Assembly (NCBI GenBank): GCA_963693005.1
Contig: OY843726.1
Location: 186,001-250,000, forward strand
DNA from: Bodonicaedibacter sp963693005
GTDB lineage: Bacteria; Pseudomonadota; Alphaproteobacteria; UBA6184
Direction: 5' to 3'
DNA: 64,000 nucleotides
The first letter of the stretch is position 1. The number at the start of each line of letters is the position of its first letter. The notes beneath the pieces are model-generated. The model searched no databases and was not told the origin of the DNA. It saw only the letters and a list, made by a program, of their open reading frames with translations. Shown piece by piece: positions 33,036 through 42,033 of this stretch. Both the position numbers and the translations under genes were made by a program.

Positions 33036-33637
33036 CAGTCTTTAACAAACGCTACTATAACAACCCGCTCTCACTGGGGTTACTTCGTTATTTAGCATTA
33101 TCTATGGTTAAGCAACACCTAATTACTTATTTAGAATAACTATGATACCCGTTATTCTATCTAGCTTATTATTCTAGTTTTTATTTTACCCAACTTGAGA
33201 AAGCAATTAAACGCCTACTACACACCAACAACAGGTTGTTTTTCTGCTTTTTTTTAACGTTCAAAGTCAGGAAAGCATGCCTATTTCAATACATCTAGCT
33301 ACTCACTTAAAAAATAGCGAAGACGCATGATCTACTTTTTATAAAAAACATAACCAGTTTGAAAAACTAATAAACCTTTACTAAAGACAAATTTCAACCA
33401 AATCGCCTCGAACAAGGTCGCATCTCAACTCCAACATTGTGTTTTATTAAAAGCCATGCCCACTTTTCTCATAGTGAGTAGCAATGCATACTTTTTGCTT
33501 TAAACTCGATACAAATAGAAAACAAGCTATTTCGAGACAAAATAGCCACGTACAACTCACTCCTATAGTAGCAAAAAACTTGAACGCATCGGTGGGGAAG
33601 AAAAGCAGCAACCCATCTTGTTACTGCTTTTTAAGCT
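33036..33637. other. 600-bp gap without a recognisable gene
   Basis: AT-rich, full of stops in all frames, with no ribosomal RNA, tRNA or coding remnant that I recognise. It holds a 7-bp perfect hairpin at 33526-33546 (GCTATTT, 7-base loop, AAATAGC), a T-rich run near 33240-33258, and a terminator-like hairpin at its right end. It could hide a small RNA or the remains of a decayed gene. Confidence 0.5.
33601..33632. terminator. weak terminator after the cyclase gene
   Basis: AAAAGCAG (33601-33608) pairs with CTGCTTTT (33624-33631), with a 15-base loop, just after the stop of the minus-strand cyclase gene. The U-run on the minus-strand transcript is short (TTTTCTT), so efficiency is doubtful. 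Confidence 0.5.
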
Positions 33638-35905
33638 CTATTTCTTAGTTAATTTATATACTCCAGTCCAATCATCTCCTGGCGGAGTTTGAATATAGTC
33701 ATCACAACGTTGTATATAAACATCAACTAATTCGTCATAAGGTTTCCACAATCCTTTCAAAGATTCAAACACCTCTTTCGCCTTTTCAAAGTTTAGATTC
33801 AAATAGAAGTCAAACCCTTTTTCAAATCTGGGTACAAACTCAGATTGTTCCCGTGTGGCTTGCAACTGTTTATCTTTAAACTCAGCAATCAGTTCATAAA
33901 TCCGAACACCTTTTGTTTTCCCTTTAACCGCAACAATATCTAGAGTTCGACACAAAAATTCATCTTTAATTTCTGCATATGTTGCCTCACTAACTATTAC
34001 ATGCGTTCCATAATATTTGTTAATTCCTTCTAACCTAGATGCTAAGTTTACAGAATCACCAATAATTGTGTAGTTCATTCGATCCGAGCACCCCACATTC
34101 CCCACAATCGCATTACCCGTATGTATTCCCATACGAGTTTCTAAGATTGGTAGACCTCGAAGTTTCCACTTCTTACTTAATTCGTCTAGTTTGTGCTGTG
34201 CAAGTAATGCAACTCTACAAGCATTATACACCTGGTTATCATCTTCGTTAGGTGCGCCCCAGAAAGCCATGATAGCATCACCAATGTACTTATCAATCGT
34301 TCCTTTTTCTCTTATCAAGATAGACGTAATTTCTTCAAAGTACTCAGACAAATGTTTCATTAAATCATCAGGCGCCATTGCTTCAGAAATAGTTGTAAAG
34401 TTCGCAATATCCGAAAAGAAAATCGTTAACTTTTTAGACTCTCCGCCAATATTTATATCACTCCCACTCTTTAGTAAGTTTAATACCAACTGTCGAGGCA
34501 TATATTTTGTGAACGACTTCAGACTGACTTTCATGTCTTTCATCGTATCAGCTAATGCTGTTACCTCGCGAATATTAGATTTAACTGAGACTCCTCCATC
34601 TAAGTTAAATTCTTTAATCTTAAGTGCCTCTTCTCTTAAATCTTCAATCGGATAAGCAATTCTGCGCGCCAGCAAAATAACCTGTAAACACGACACAAAT
34701 AATATGAATATATACAAACTAATCATATCTTCTTGTGTTGAAAACAGTAATGAAGTCAAGTCTGAGTAAGGTACCAATGAAACTAGTAACCACTCCTTTC
34801 CAAAGGAATCAGCCACTTGCATAATACTTACCAAATGATCTTCACCTTGCAGTTCAGAAATAAATGCTTCTTCTTTTTGCTCATAAAACCTCTCTAGCGC
34901 ATCCCAAAGCAATGTTCCTCGACGCTCTTCCATCGACACAATCCGCGCGCGGTTTCCATAACTGTTCATAGGAACGCTATCTTCACTACTTGCAATCATA
35001 TCTAGCTTTAATAAGTCTTGAGTCCAAATTTTATCCCCAGGAGCAACATTTTTTGAGTTTTTTGACGAGACATCAACAGAAGATCTATCTCCCTTAGAAA
35101 GCAAGTAGGTACGCGTATTTTGTGTCAAACGCTTTTTATTAAGCAGCGTAGATAAATCCTTGATGTTGAAATCACTTGCGATAACTCCCTTTACCTTTTC
35201 TTGTTTATCTAAAATAGCTACAGATGAAGTCATTACTAAGTGTGGAGTTAACCCAAACGTGTAAATACTACCTATAAACATATCTTTTTTATCCACCGCA
35301 TCCAAATACCAAGGGCGCGTGATCGGTTGATAAACAGGCGACAAGTTTACTTCTGAATCTACTAGGTTTCCATCATCATCAAAATAATAGAAACGTTCTA
35401 CAGGTGGTTTTCCGTGAGTTCGATCAATAACTCGCATACTATAAGATGTAATTACTGGCAAGTTCTGGCTTTCTCTCAAAACGAACCTATCGCCTTCATG
35501 AACTTTCCGAATCTGAAAAAACGAACCGTCTCTGGAAGCAACATATAAACTGGTAAGCTGAGTTGTATCCTTTAGTGCCTTAGTAATGAACTGATGCGCC
35601 GGAGTCGAAAGACTCACAGGAATATCTTGTGCCCCCCGCACCAAATACTTCTCTAACAGCTTTGCAGCATATGCTGGAACTCGGCTAACTTTTCTAACCT
35701 CTCCCTCAATTGTATTAATAGTACGTTGATTAAAGTTATCTACATACCCCATTGCAAATGTTTGAAAGTCTTTCTCACTTTGTTTTTTTGAAAAGAATGC
35801 TAACACTCCTATTACCGCAAGCAGCAGTAATAGGACTTCTAATAAAACATAGTTTTGTAGACTTCTACCTTTTAATAACGCTGATATAGAAAACTTTTTT
35901 TTCAC
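33638..35905 (-). CDS. membrane class III adenylate cyclase with extracytoplasmic dCache sensor
   Basis: 755 residues. Membrane segments at about 20-38 and 393-413 enclose a large extracytoplasmic sensor of dCache type with the typical RPWY (197-200). A short HAMP-like linker follows, then the class III catalytic domain (about 480-672). Metal-binding Asp499 (FFSDIANFT) and Asp543 (DKYIGDAIMAF) are present, as are Lys539, Asp617, Asn620 and Arg624 (GDSVNLASRLEG), so the active site looks complete and adenine-type. A C-terminal tail with Phe/Trp-rich repeats ends in DDWTGVY, common in such cyclases. It is the third gene of an operon with a periplasmic binding protein and a transporter that has a cNMP-type domain. 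Confidence 0.9.
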   Translation of the reverse strand: MKKKFSISALLKGRSLQNYVLLEVLLLLLAVIGVLAFFSKKQSEKDFQTFAMGYVDNFNQRTINTIEGEVRKVSRVPAYAAKLLEKYLVRGAQDIPVSLSTPAHQFITKALKDTTQLTSLYVASRDGSFFQIRKVHEGDRFVLRESQNLPVITSYSMRVIDRTHGKPPVERFYYFDDDGNLVDSEVNLSPVYQPITRPWYLDAVDKKDMFIGSIYTFGLTPHLVMTSSVAILDKQEKVKGVIASDFNIKDLSTLLNKKRLTQNTRTYLLSKGDRSSVDVSSKNSKNVAPGDKIWTQDLLKLDMIASSEDSVPMNSYGNRARIVSMEERRGTLLWDALERFYEQKEEAFISELQGEDHLVSIMQVADSFGKEWLLVSLVPYSDLTSLLFSTQEDMISLYIFILFVSCLQVILLARRIAYPIEDLREEALKIKEFNLDGGVSVKSNIREVTALADTMKDMKVSLKSFTKYMPRQLVLNLLKSGSDINIGGESKKLTIFFSDIANFTTISEAMAPDDLMKHLSEYFEEITSILIREKGTIDKYIGDAIMAFWGAPNEDDNQVYNACRVALLAQHKLDELSKKWKLRGLPILETRMGIHTGNAIVGNVGCSDRMNYTIIGDSVNLASRLEGINKYYGTHVIVSEATYAEIKDEFLCRTLDIVAVKGKTKGVRIYELIAEFKDKQLQATREQSEFVPRFEKGFDFYLNLNFEKAKEVFESLKGLWKPYDELVDVYIQRCDDYIQTPPGDDWTGVYKLTKK

Positions 35906-35923
35906 AGACTTATCCTTTTCGAA

Positions 35924-36967
35924 CTATTTATAAAAACGCTTTGCAATCTTTGAAAACGCAGTATAAATTTGTTGCAGGTTTGTCTCAGTTTTATCTAAAA
36001 CTGATTGATTAATACCAACAACGAACTGTTCAGTTTTCTGACTGGGTATGTCGCTTGCTTTTTTACCATGTTCAATAATATCTAAAGCCATTTGCGCAGT
36101 TACCTCTCCCTGTTCATAAGGCGAAGCTGCTACCGCTATCCCACCGCCATCTTGAGCCACGAATGCGTTAATTCCGATAACTGGAATTGTTGCATTTTCA
36201 ACGGTCCACTTCATGATTTCTGCAGGCGATACATGCTCCTCTGGGTTATCAGCATGACGGCTGACCGTTCTGTAGTTAGAAACAACTAGGAAATCTAACT
36301 CTTTGTTAGCAGAAAGCACTTCTTTTTTCCACTCAGAGAAAGTAGCTACTAACCTAGAACGTTGCAATTTTATATTGCCCCATTGATCAAATGCATGAAA
36401 GTGACCATCATCTTTTTTAACTGTAGCGGACGTATCACTTAAATGGGCAATTTTAAACTCTCCATGCTTGCCTTGAGACGCAGCTACCATATTAATGGTT
36501 TCTTTCAGCCCTTCAAACGGAATGCGTTCATAAATGCCAGTAACATTTTTTGCGCTTGCATCATAACCATAAGATCCTTCTTTTGCGTTCACCCCACCAA
36601 AAATCACATTAATATTAGGGTCATTCTTATAGTAAGCTCCTACATAGCGCTGAGCATTGTCATCAATACATATAATAATTTTAGGCTGCATTGAATCAAT
36701 CATCTTTCGTGTCATAGCACCCGACTTTCGAATAAACTCCGGAGAAGAGTGGCGTTTTGTGTCCATATAATGATAATGAACCTTGAAGAAAGTTTTTCCT
36801 CCAAACACCTGTTGCATACCTTCCGTTACGTCATTCGTCCAACTATAGTCGCTAAAATAACTGTGTATAACCAAAATATCCTGGCGTTGGCTATTAAACT
36901 TCGCAAAGAAGGAGAATAGCGCTATGATCAAGACCACGGGAATAACTAGTTTATGTTTTATATTCAT
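35924..36967 (-). CDS. ABC-type periplasmic substrate-binding protein (PF04392-like)
   Basis: 347 residues with a hydrophobic N-terminal export or anchor segment (VIPVVLIIALFSFFA). The rest resembles the ABC_sub_bind family of two-lobed periplasmic-binding folds: ILVIHSYFSDYSWTNDVTEGM, then PKIIICIDDNAQRYVG and INVIFGGVN, with later VPVIG-like IPVIGINAFVAQDGG and a GIAVAASPYEQG hinge segment. These proteins bind small ligands; amino acids or aromatic compounds are known examples. No ABC permease or ATPase is adjacent. It sits 18 bp before the cyclase gene and 21 bp after the transporter gene, so I infer a ligand sensor for the cyclase. The ligand is unknown. Confidence 0.82.
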   Translation of the reverse strand: MNIKHKLVIPVVLIIALFSFFAKFNSQRQDILVIHSYFSDYSWTNDVTEGMQQVFGGKTFFKVHYHYMDTKRHSSPEFIRKSGAMTRKMIDSMQPKIIICIDDNAQRYVGAYYKNDPNINVIFGGVNAKEGSYGYDASAKNVTGIYERIPFEGLKETINMVAASQGKHGEFKIAHLSDTSATVKKDDGHFHAFDQWGNIKLQRSRLVATFSEWKKEVLSANKELDFLVVSNYRTVSRHADNPEEHVSPAEIMKWTVENATIPVIGINAFVAQDGGGIAVAASPYEQGEVTAQMALDIIEHGKKASDIPSQKTEQFVVGINQSVLDKTETNLQQIYTAFSKIAKRFYK

Positions 36968-36988
36968 TGTTTTATCCTCTTTTTTTGC

Positions 36989-38836
36989 CTAGATAATACC
37001 CAAGCTTTTCCAATATGGTAAGGAAAGGTATAGGGCTACAATTCGTCCAAAATTCATCAATCCGTTATAAAGTAAGAATTTCTTTTCTGCATATGGGGTT
37101 TTACCCTGAAAAGAATCTGCATATGTTACATAGAAGGGAGATTGATAAGGAAAAAACCATATATCACAAACCATAACAATGGTGAACCCAAACGGCCATA
37201 AGCTCAAACCAAAACTATCTGCTAAAGGAAAACTTAGCGTCATCATAATGATTACTGTCGGCCCTATTGGTAAAAGCAATCTCGTCGCCAACGTCATCAG
37301 AACTAATAGTGACAAAATACCCGTGGTATTATCTGCGCTCAACATTGATTTTATCATTGGAAGCAATGTTGATGAAATAAGCACATCTACATGTAAGTAC
37401 TTTAATGAAGCCGAAATACCAATAATACACCCCAAGAATATCAAGAATGACCAATCAGTCTGAGCTAACCACTGTTTATGGCTAATTATTTTTAGCGAAA
37501 GTAGAGAAAACAACAAGAATAAGCTTAACCAGTATACTGGAATTTTATGGTATGGCATCAAAAACAAGGCCGACGAGAACAATAATATTGTTCCAATCGC
37601 TGCGATTTCTTCCATTTTTAACTTACCTAAAACTTTTAACTGCTGGTTAATCTTTTCCTTAGATACAGAAACTTTTTCTTTCGAAACAAAGAAAATTGAT
37701 GAACCGACAAAATGGATAATTAAAAGAATAATACCCGAAATACCCGATGCAACAATCCATCCTACAGAAGCTATAAACTGCTGGTCTTGAAAAGGAAGAA
37801 GCCCCATCACCACAAAGTTCATAATCGACCCCGTCAGGAAAATGCTACTTAACAGAGTTACGCCATAAAATGCCGAAGCAGATATCTTCGTACTTGCACC
37901 ACCGCCTTTTTTCACATTCAACAAAGATATTAGGTCTTCTGTAAGAGGCCCCATCACTTTAGTGCGATTAATAATAGATGGAATTACTGGCGTCATAATA
38001 GCCCCAATAACAAAGAGAGCAATATTATACCAAATAGATCCCGAGGGAAGATATCGAAGAAACAGCAACATTACTCGATATAAAATTCCCGAAGACGCAA
38101 CCAAAATACTTAAACTTGTAATACCTAAAATCAAGAAAAAAGTATTAGATGAAAAACCACTCAGAATAACATTTAGAGGCACCAACCCCATTACAAGCGT
38201 TGAAGTTAAAATCATCAATGCAGGCACAAAGTCTGGAAAAACATTAAATATCCACAGAACTACCCCTGCAGATAAAACCGATACAAATAAGCGCCCTTCA
38301 TGTCCCAAAGCTTCCCCCAAAGAGGTGTATACAATTAGTGGAACCAAAAATGCAACTAACCACGACATAAGAATTTTAAAAGACATTCCGTCATTAGAAG
38401 ATTCTTTTTCTGATAATGCCATAATATTTGCAGTATTCTTTTTATTTAAGCTTTGATTAAATGAATTAAAGAAATAACTATAAAGATGTGGGTACTTAGC
38501 TACCACTGCATCCATAGACTCTTTTGGAATTTCTAAGATTTTCACCTTATCTTCAGCAACTGCAGTGAGTTGATACCCATCTGACGAGAACGCTGACTCT
38601 TCTCCTAAAAAAGCATTTTTAGTTTTTTCTAAAACAACTTTCTTACCTTCTTTTAAGGAGACTTTTCCATCTAAAATTAAGTGAAAACTAGAGGAAGAGT
38701 CTCCTTTCGAGAAAATTACCTTACCAGAGTCAAACTCTCTCATTTCAACCCTTGCACAAAGTCTAGCAAGATCAATACTATCGATATCTTGCATCGACGG
38801 GTGATTTTTGAAAAAATCAATAATTGCTGCGGACAT
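36989..38836 (-). CDS. SLC13/DASS-type anion transporter with N-terminal cyclic-nucleotide-binding-like domain
   Basis: 615 residues. About 1-125 is a cNMP-binding fold: FDSGKVIFSKGDSSSSFHLILDGKV, the classical strand pattern, then FLGEESAF with the Gly-Glu of the phosphate-binding cassette (78-79). The canonical Arg of the cassette (R-T/S-A) is missing: here YQLTA (88-92). A linker follows, and from about 150 a 10-12-segment carrier of the SLC13 group, with GFSSNTFFLILGI and GPTVIIMM as the likely substrate loops. SLC13 carriers import dicarboxylates, citrate or sulfate with sodium. It is the first gene of the operon. Direct gating by a cyclic nucleotide is suggested by layout but weakened by the missing Arg. 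Confidence 0.85.
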   Translation of the reverse strand: MSAAIIDFFKNHPSMQDIDSIDLARLCARVEMREFDSGKVIFSKGDSSSSFHLILDGKVSLKEGKKVVLEKTKNAFLGEESAFSSDGYQLTAVAEDKVKILEIPKESMDAVVAKYPHLYSYFFNSFNQSLNKKNTANIMALSEKESSNDGMSFKILMSWLVAFLVPLIVYTSLGEALGHEGRLFVSVLSAGVVLWIFNVFPDFVPALMILTSTLVMGLVPLNVILSGFSSNTFFLILGITSLSILVASSGILYRVMLLFLRYLPSGSIWYNIALFVIGAIMTPVIPSIINRTKVMGPLTEDLISLLNVKKGGGASTKISASAFYGVTLLSSIFLTGSIMNFVVMGLLPFQDQQFIASVGWIVASGISGIILLIIHFVGSSIFFVSKEKVSVSKEKINQQLKVLGKLKMEEIAAIGTILLFSSALFLMPYHKIPVYWLSLFLLFSLLSLKIISHKQWLAQTDWSFLIFLGCIIGISASLKYLHVDVLISSTLLPMIKSMLSADNTTGILSLLVLMTLATRLLLPIGPTVIIMMTLSFPLADSFGLSLWPFGFTIVMVCDIWFFPYQSPFYVTYADSFQGKTPYAEKKFLLYNGLMNFGRIVALYLSLPYWKSLGII

Positions 38837-38942
38837 ATTTCTTTTCTCTCTTATTATTTATTTTTATTACCTAATAATCAGTCTAAATGGACAATCGTGA
38901 TAAATCCATATAATTTACAGTCCTAGTATCTATACCGAGAAC

Positions 38943-38972
38943 TTGTTAAGAAACAATTTACCCTGCTAAGAT
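38943..38972 (+). promoter_or_regulatory. promoter before the HAD gene
   Basis: TTGTTA (38943-38948), 18-bp spacer, TAAGAT (38967-38972), about 30 bp before the HAD gene. It lies in the divergent gap with the transporter operon, for which I see no convincing promoter. Confidence 0.4.
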
Positions 38973-39002
38973 AATGTTCAGAAAACAAGATAAGTTTCTC
39001 TC

Positions 39003-39899
39003 ATGAACCGTTTTATTAATAATCTTTCAGAAATCAGTAATCACTATGACTTATTTATTTTTGATATCTGGGGAGTTTTGCACAACGGAAAGAGTTTATA
39101 TCCCGATATTATAAATACATTTCAAACACTTGCATCTTTAAACAAAACTGTCGCTTTATTGTCAAACAGCCCAAAAATTGGAAAACAAGTAGCGCTCGAT
39201 CTTAAAAAGTTAAAACTACCATCAAATCTGTATACAAAAATTTACACTGCTGGTGATAATTTTTTTCACTATCTAAATACAACATATAACAAAAACTCCG
39301 GCAGCTGGTTTGTACTAGATCATTCAAACGTATCCACGGCCAAAACAACCCTCATTGAAAATAAGTTAACCGTCAGCGATGACTTTTATGATGCAAAAAA
39401 CATCCTAATCGCATCCATTGACGAGTCCGATTTAAATCTCTCCCACTACAAAAACTTGGTTGATTTTTGTACAAAAACAACCCCAAATATCTATTCCATG
39501 AATCCCGACACTCACGTAATTACGCCTAAAGGCATGCTTGCGCGCCCTGGGTTGCTTACAAAACATATGAAAAAACTGGGGCTAACCGTCATCGAACACG
39601 GAAAACCTTCCAAAAAAATCTTTGGCGACTTTCTACAAAAATTCAAAGATCATAGCTCTCAACGGACAGTTATGCTTGGAGATTCACTCAATACCGATAT
39701 TCAGGGAGCTAGAAACGCTAATCTCGACAGTGTCTTAATATATGGAGCATATCCTCCCAAAGAAGCTCTAGCTCATTACTCAATCCAAATAAACAAACCT
39801 TTGCCTTTACTTTCACACCCGTCAATCAACTCTGTAAAAGATTTTATTCATCAGTCTGAAATTCAACCTACTTTTTATCTTTCAGAAGTAAAAATATAG
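39003..39899 (+). CDS. HAD-superfamily class IIA hydrolase (TIGR01459-like)
   Basis: 298 residues. The nucleophile motif is FDIWGVLHNG (about 20-29), with the second Asp of the usual D-x-D replaced by Trp, as in the alphaproteobacterial TIGR01459 group. Motif II is LLSNSPK, and motif III-IV are GKPSKKIF and MLGDSLNTDIQGA. Relatives dephosphorylate small phosphate esters; the natural substrate here is unknown. It is followed, after 39 bp, by tRNA-Leu. Confidence 0.85.
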   Translation: MNRFINNLSEISNHYDLFIFDIWGVLHNGKSLYPDIINTFQTLASLNKTVALLSNSPKIGKQVALDLKKLKLPSNLYTKIYTAGDNFFHYLNTTYNKNSGSWFVLDHSNVSTAKTTLIENKLTVSDDFYDAKNILIASIDESDLNLSHYKNLVDFCTKTTPNIYSMNPDTHVITPKGMLARPGLLTKHMKKLGLTVIEHGKPSKKIFGDFLQKFKDHSSQRTVMLGDSLNTDIQGARNANLDSVLIYGAYPPKEALAHYSIQINKPLPLLSHPSINSVKDFIHQSEIQPTFYLSEVKI

Positions 39900-39938
39900 C
39901 TTGATATTTTCAAATGAAAACGCTAATGTTTCTTCGTT

Positions 39939-40025
39939 GCCCGGATGGCGGAATGGTAGACGCAACAGACTTAAAATCTGTCGATCCTTGTGGTCGTGGG
40001 GGTTCAAGTCCCCCTCTGGGCACCA
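39939..40025 (+). tRNA. tRNA-Leu (UAA), CCA encoded
   Basis: An 87-nt class II tRNA. The acceptor stem GCCCGGA pairs with TCTGGGC (one G-U), and an A discriminator and CCA follow in the DNA. The anticodon loop CTTAAAA carries TAA. The long variable arm and the T loop GGTTCAAGTCC are typical of Leu tRNA. It sits 20 bp before truA, whose product modifies this type of tRNA. Confidence 0.97.
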
Positions 40026-40045
40026 CTTCATAAAAAGAACCTAAT

Positions 40046-40786
40046 ATGCCTCGCTATAAACTTACAGTAGAATACGACGGTACATACTATCACGGCTGGC
40101 AATTCCAGCCCGGCCTCCCAACTATTCAAGGTGCTATTGAATCAGCAATTAAGCGCATTACTCAACAAACTTCGCGTTTGTTTGTATCCGGACGCACTGA
40201 CAGTGGCGTTCACGCTTTAAATCAAGTAGCACACGTTGATATTAATAAAGATTTAAACCCTTTTCAGTTTTGTTATGGCCTTAACCACTTTCTAAGAGAT
40301 TCTGGAATCTCGATTCTGAATGTCGAGCTAGTCAACGATACGTTTCACGCTCGGTTTAGCACAAAAAAACGTGCGTATCTCTATCGTATAATTAATCGTC
40401 GCCCCCCTTTAACTATTGACCGTTATCGAGCATACCGCATTCCACAGCCACTTGATCTTGACCTTATGAATACTGCGGCTCAGTTCCTCCTGGGTACTCA
40501 TGATTTCACAACCTTTAGAGCTTCTGAGTGTCAAGCTCTCTCTCCTATAAAGACTCTTGAGACGGCAAATTTTCAGAAAACTTCCTCAGAAATAATTGAG
40601 TTTAAAACACAATCAAAATCATTTTTACATCATCAAGTTCGCAATATGGTGGGCACTCTTTGTTTGGTTGGGCTCAAGAAATGGACTCCAAATGATGTGA
40701 AATCTGCATTAGACATAAAAGACCGCAGGGCGGGTGGCCCAACTGCACCACCAGAAGGGCTTTACTTACAGCAAATAATCTATTAG
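40046..40786 (+). CDS. truA: tRNA pseudouridine(38-40) synthase TruA
   Basis: 246 residues. VEYDGTYYHGWQFQP near the N-terminus and SGRTDSGVHA with catalytic Asp52 are the family motifs. Later FHARFSTKKRAYLYRI and HHQVRNMVGTL complete the pattern. It makes pseudouridine at positions 38-40 of tRNA anticodon arms. It follows tRNA-Leu(UAA) by 20 bp and precedes an MFS gene by 30 bp. Confidence 0.96.
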   Translation: MPRYKLTVEYDGTYYHGWQFQPGLPTIQGAIESAIKRITQQTSRLFVSGRTDSGVHALNQVAHVDINKDLNPFQFCYGLNHFLRDSGISILNVELVNDTFHARFSTKKRAYLYRIINRRPPLTIDRYRAYRIPQPLDLDLMNTAAQFLLGTHDFTTFRASECQALSPIKTLETANFQKTSSEIIEFKTQSKSFLHHQVRNMVGTLCLVGLKKWTPNDVKSALDIKDRRAGGPTAPPEGLYLQQIIY

Positions 40787-40816
40787 TATGTCCCAGGCAA
40801 TCAAAACAAGAACAGT

Positions 40817-42031
40817 ATGCGCGTACTAAAAAAGGCACTTTCTCTACCCACTTTGCTAGCAATAAGTGTTTTTGTCTCTGAAATTGCGCTTGGTTTATAT
40901 ACTCCCTCTCTGCCCTATATTTCTGAATATTTTAATGTTTCTAACGATTTAGTTCAAATGACACTCAGCATTGCGTTATTTGGGTTTGGCGTTGGCTCTC
41001 TAACTCACGGCCCGATTTCAGATGCTTTGGGCCGCCGGCCTGTATTGCTAGGATCGTTTGCAATTTTTATTGTTGCAACCTTCGCTTGCGCCTCCTCCTA
41101 CTCAGTTTATGGCTTAATTATTGCACGTTTTTTTCAAGGATATGGCGTAGGTGCAGCACCAATCATAGCTTTGGCCGTAATTCGTGATCGCTACCCTCCG
41201 AAACAAGTAAACCGACTCATGTCACTAATGGGGGGGGTAATTGCCTTAGCACCCGCAATTGCACCAAGTATTGGTGGGTTATTGACTGAGTCGTATAGCT
41301 GGCGTGCTTGCTTTTATTTCTTATTAGTTTCAGGCGTTTTTGTGTTTGCTTTGCTCTGGATATGCATGCCAGAAACACTCAAAAGCATCGACGAAGAACG
41401 CACTACCCTAAAAGGCTTCTTTAAAGAGCTCTGCGCTGATACCGCCCTGCTTGTTCGAAATACTTATTTTATTAATGTTATGATCATATCTTCCCTAATG
41501 GTAACTTGCATTTGGATGTATATCGGTGTCGCACCTTATATCTTCCAATGGATGGGGGTATCCCCCCTAGAGTTTGGATTTTATTATTTTATAACTGTTT
41601 CTGGGTATATTGCAGGATCCGCAATTAATACCTTCTGGGGATATAAATTTAGCTTTCAGAAGTTGCTAAGTTTTGGATTCTCAATTGTTATTGCATTTTC
41701 ACTTATTTTATTGTGTTTAGATATTTTTGAGTGGCAATCTCCTCTTTCCATTTCTTTATGCGTTGCCTTTCACTCTTTTGGATTAGCGTTTATCTTCCCC
41801 GTCACTAACACGCTCGCAATGGAGGCTGGCAGTAAGGGCGGGCTTACCGCTTCAATATTAAATGGCATGGAAATCTTTATCAGCTCTATTGTGATAATGA
41901 GCATTAGCGTTGAAAACTCTTCCAGTTTCGTATACATTTCGGTCATTCGACTATTAACTTGTGTAGGGGCTCTCGTTATTTATCAATTTGGGATATCCAA
42001 ACGAAAAAAAGCTCTACCACTAAAGGACTAA
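40817..42031 (+). CDS. Bcr/CflA-type multidrug efflux MFS transporter
   Basis: 404 residues, 12 membrane segments. GLYTPSLPYISEYF matches the Bcr/CflA start block, GPISDALGRRPVLLG is motif A, and ARFFQGYGVG is motif B. Drug or metabolite export is the family role. It shares the layout of the carrier at 20017-21219 but differs in much of its sequence, so these are paralogues rather than a recent duplication. The APC transporter gene follows after 2 bp with a good AAGGA site inside the end of this gene, which suggests co-translation. Confidence 0.88.
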   Translation: MRVLKKALSLPTLLAISVFVSEIALGLYTPSLPYISEYFNVSNDLVQMTLSIALFGFGVGSLTHGPISDALGRRPVLLGSFAIFIVATFACASSYSVYGLIIARFFQGYGVGAAPIIALAVIRDRYPPKQVNRLMSLMGGVIALAPAIAPSIGGLLTESYSWRACFYFLLVSGVFVFALLWICMPETLKSIDEERTTLKGFFKELCADTALLVRNTYFINVMIISSLMVTCIWMYIGVAPYIFQWMGVSPLEFGFYYFITVSGYIAGSAINTFWGYKFSFQKLLSFGFSIVIAFSLILLCLDIFEWQSPLSISLCVAFHSFGLAFIFPVTNTLAMEAGSKGGLTASILNGMEIFISSIVIMSISVENSSSFVYISVIRLLTCVGALVIYQFGISKRKKALPLKD

Positions 42032-42033
42032 CC

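Noticed and set aside
20017..42031. Recent duplication of the two Bcr/CflA-type carriers
   Set aside because: They share only family motifs and differ through most of the sequence; neighbours differ as well.
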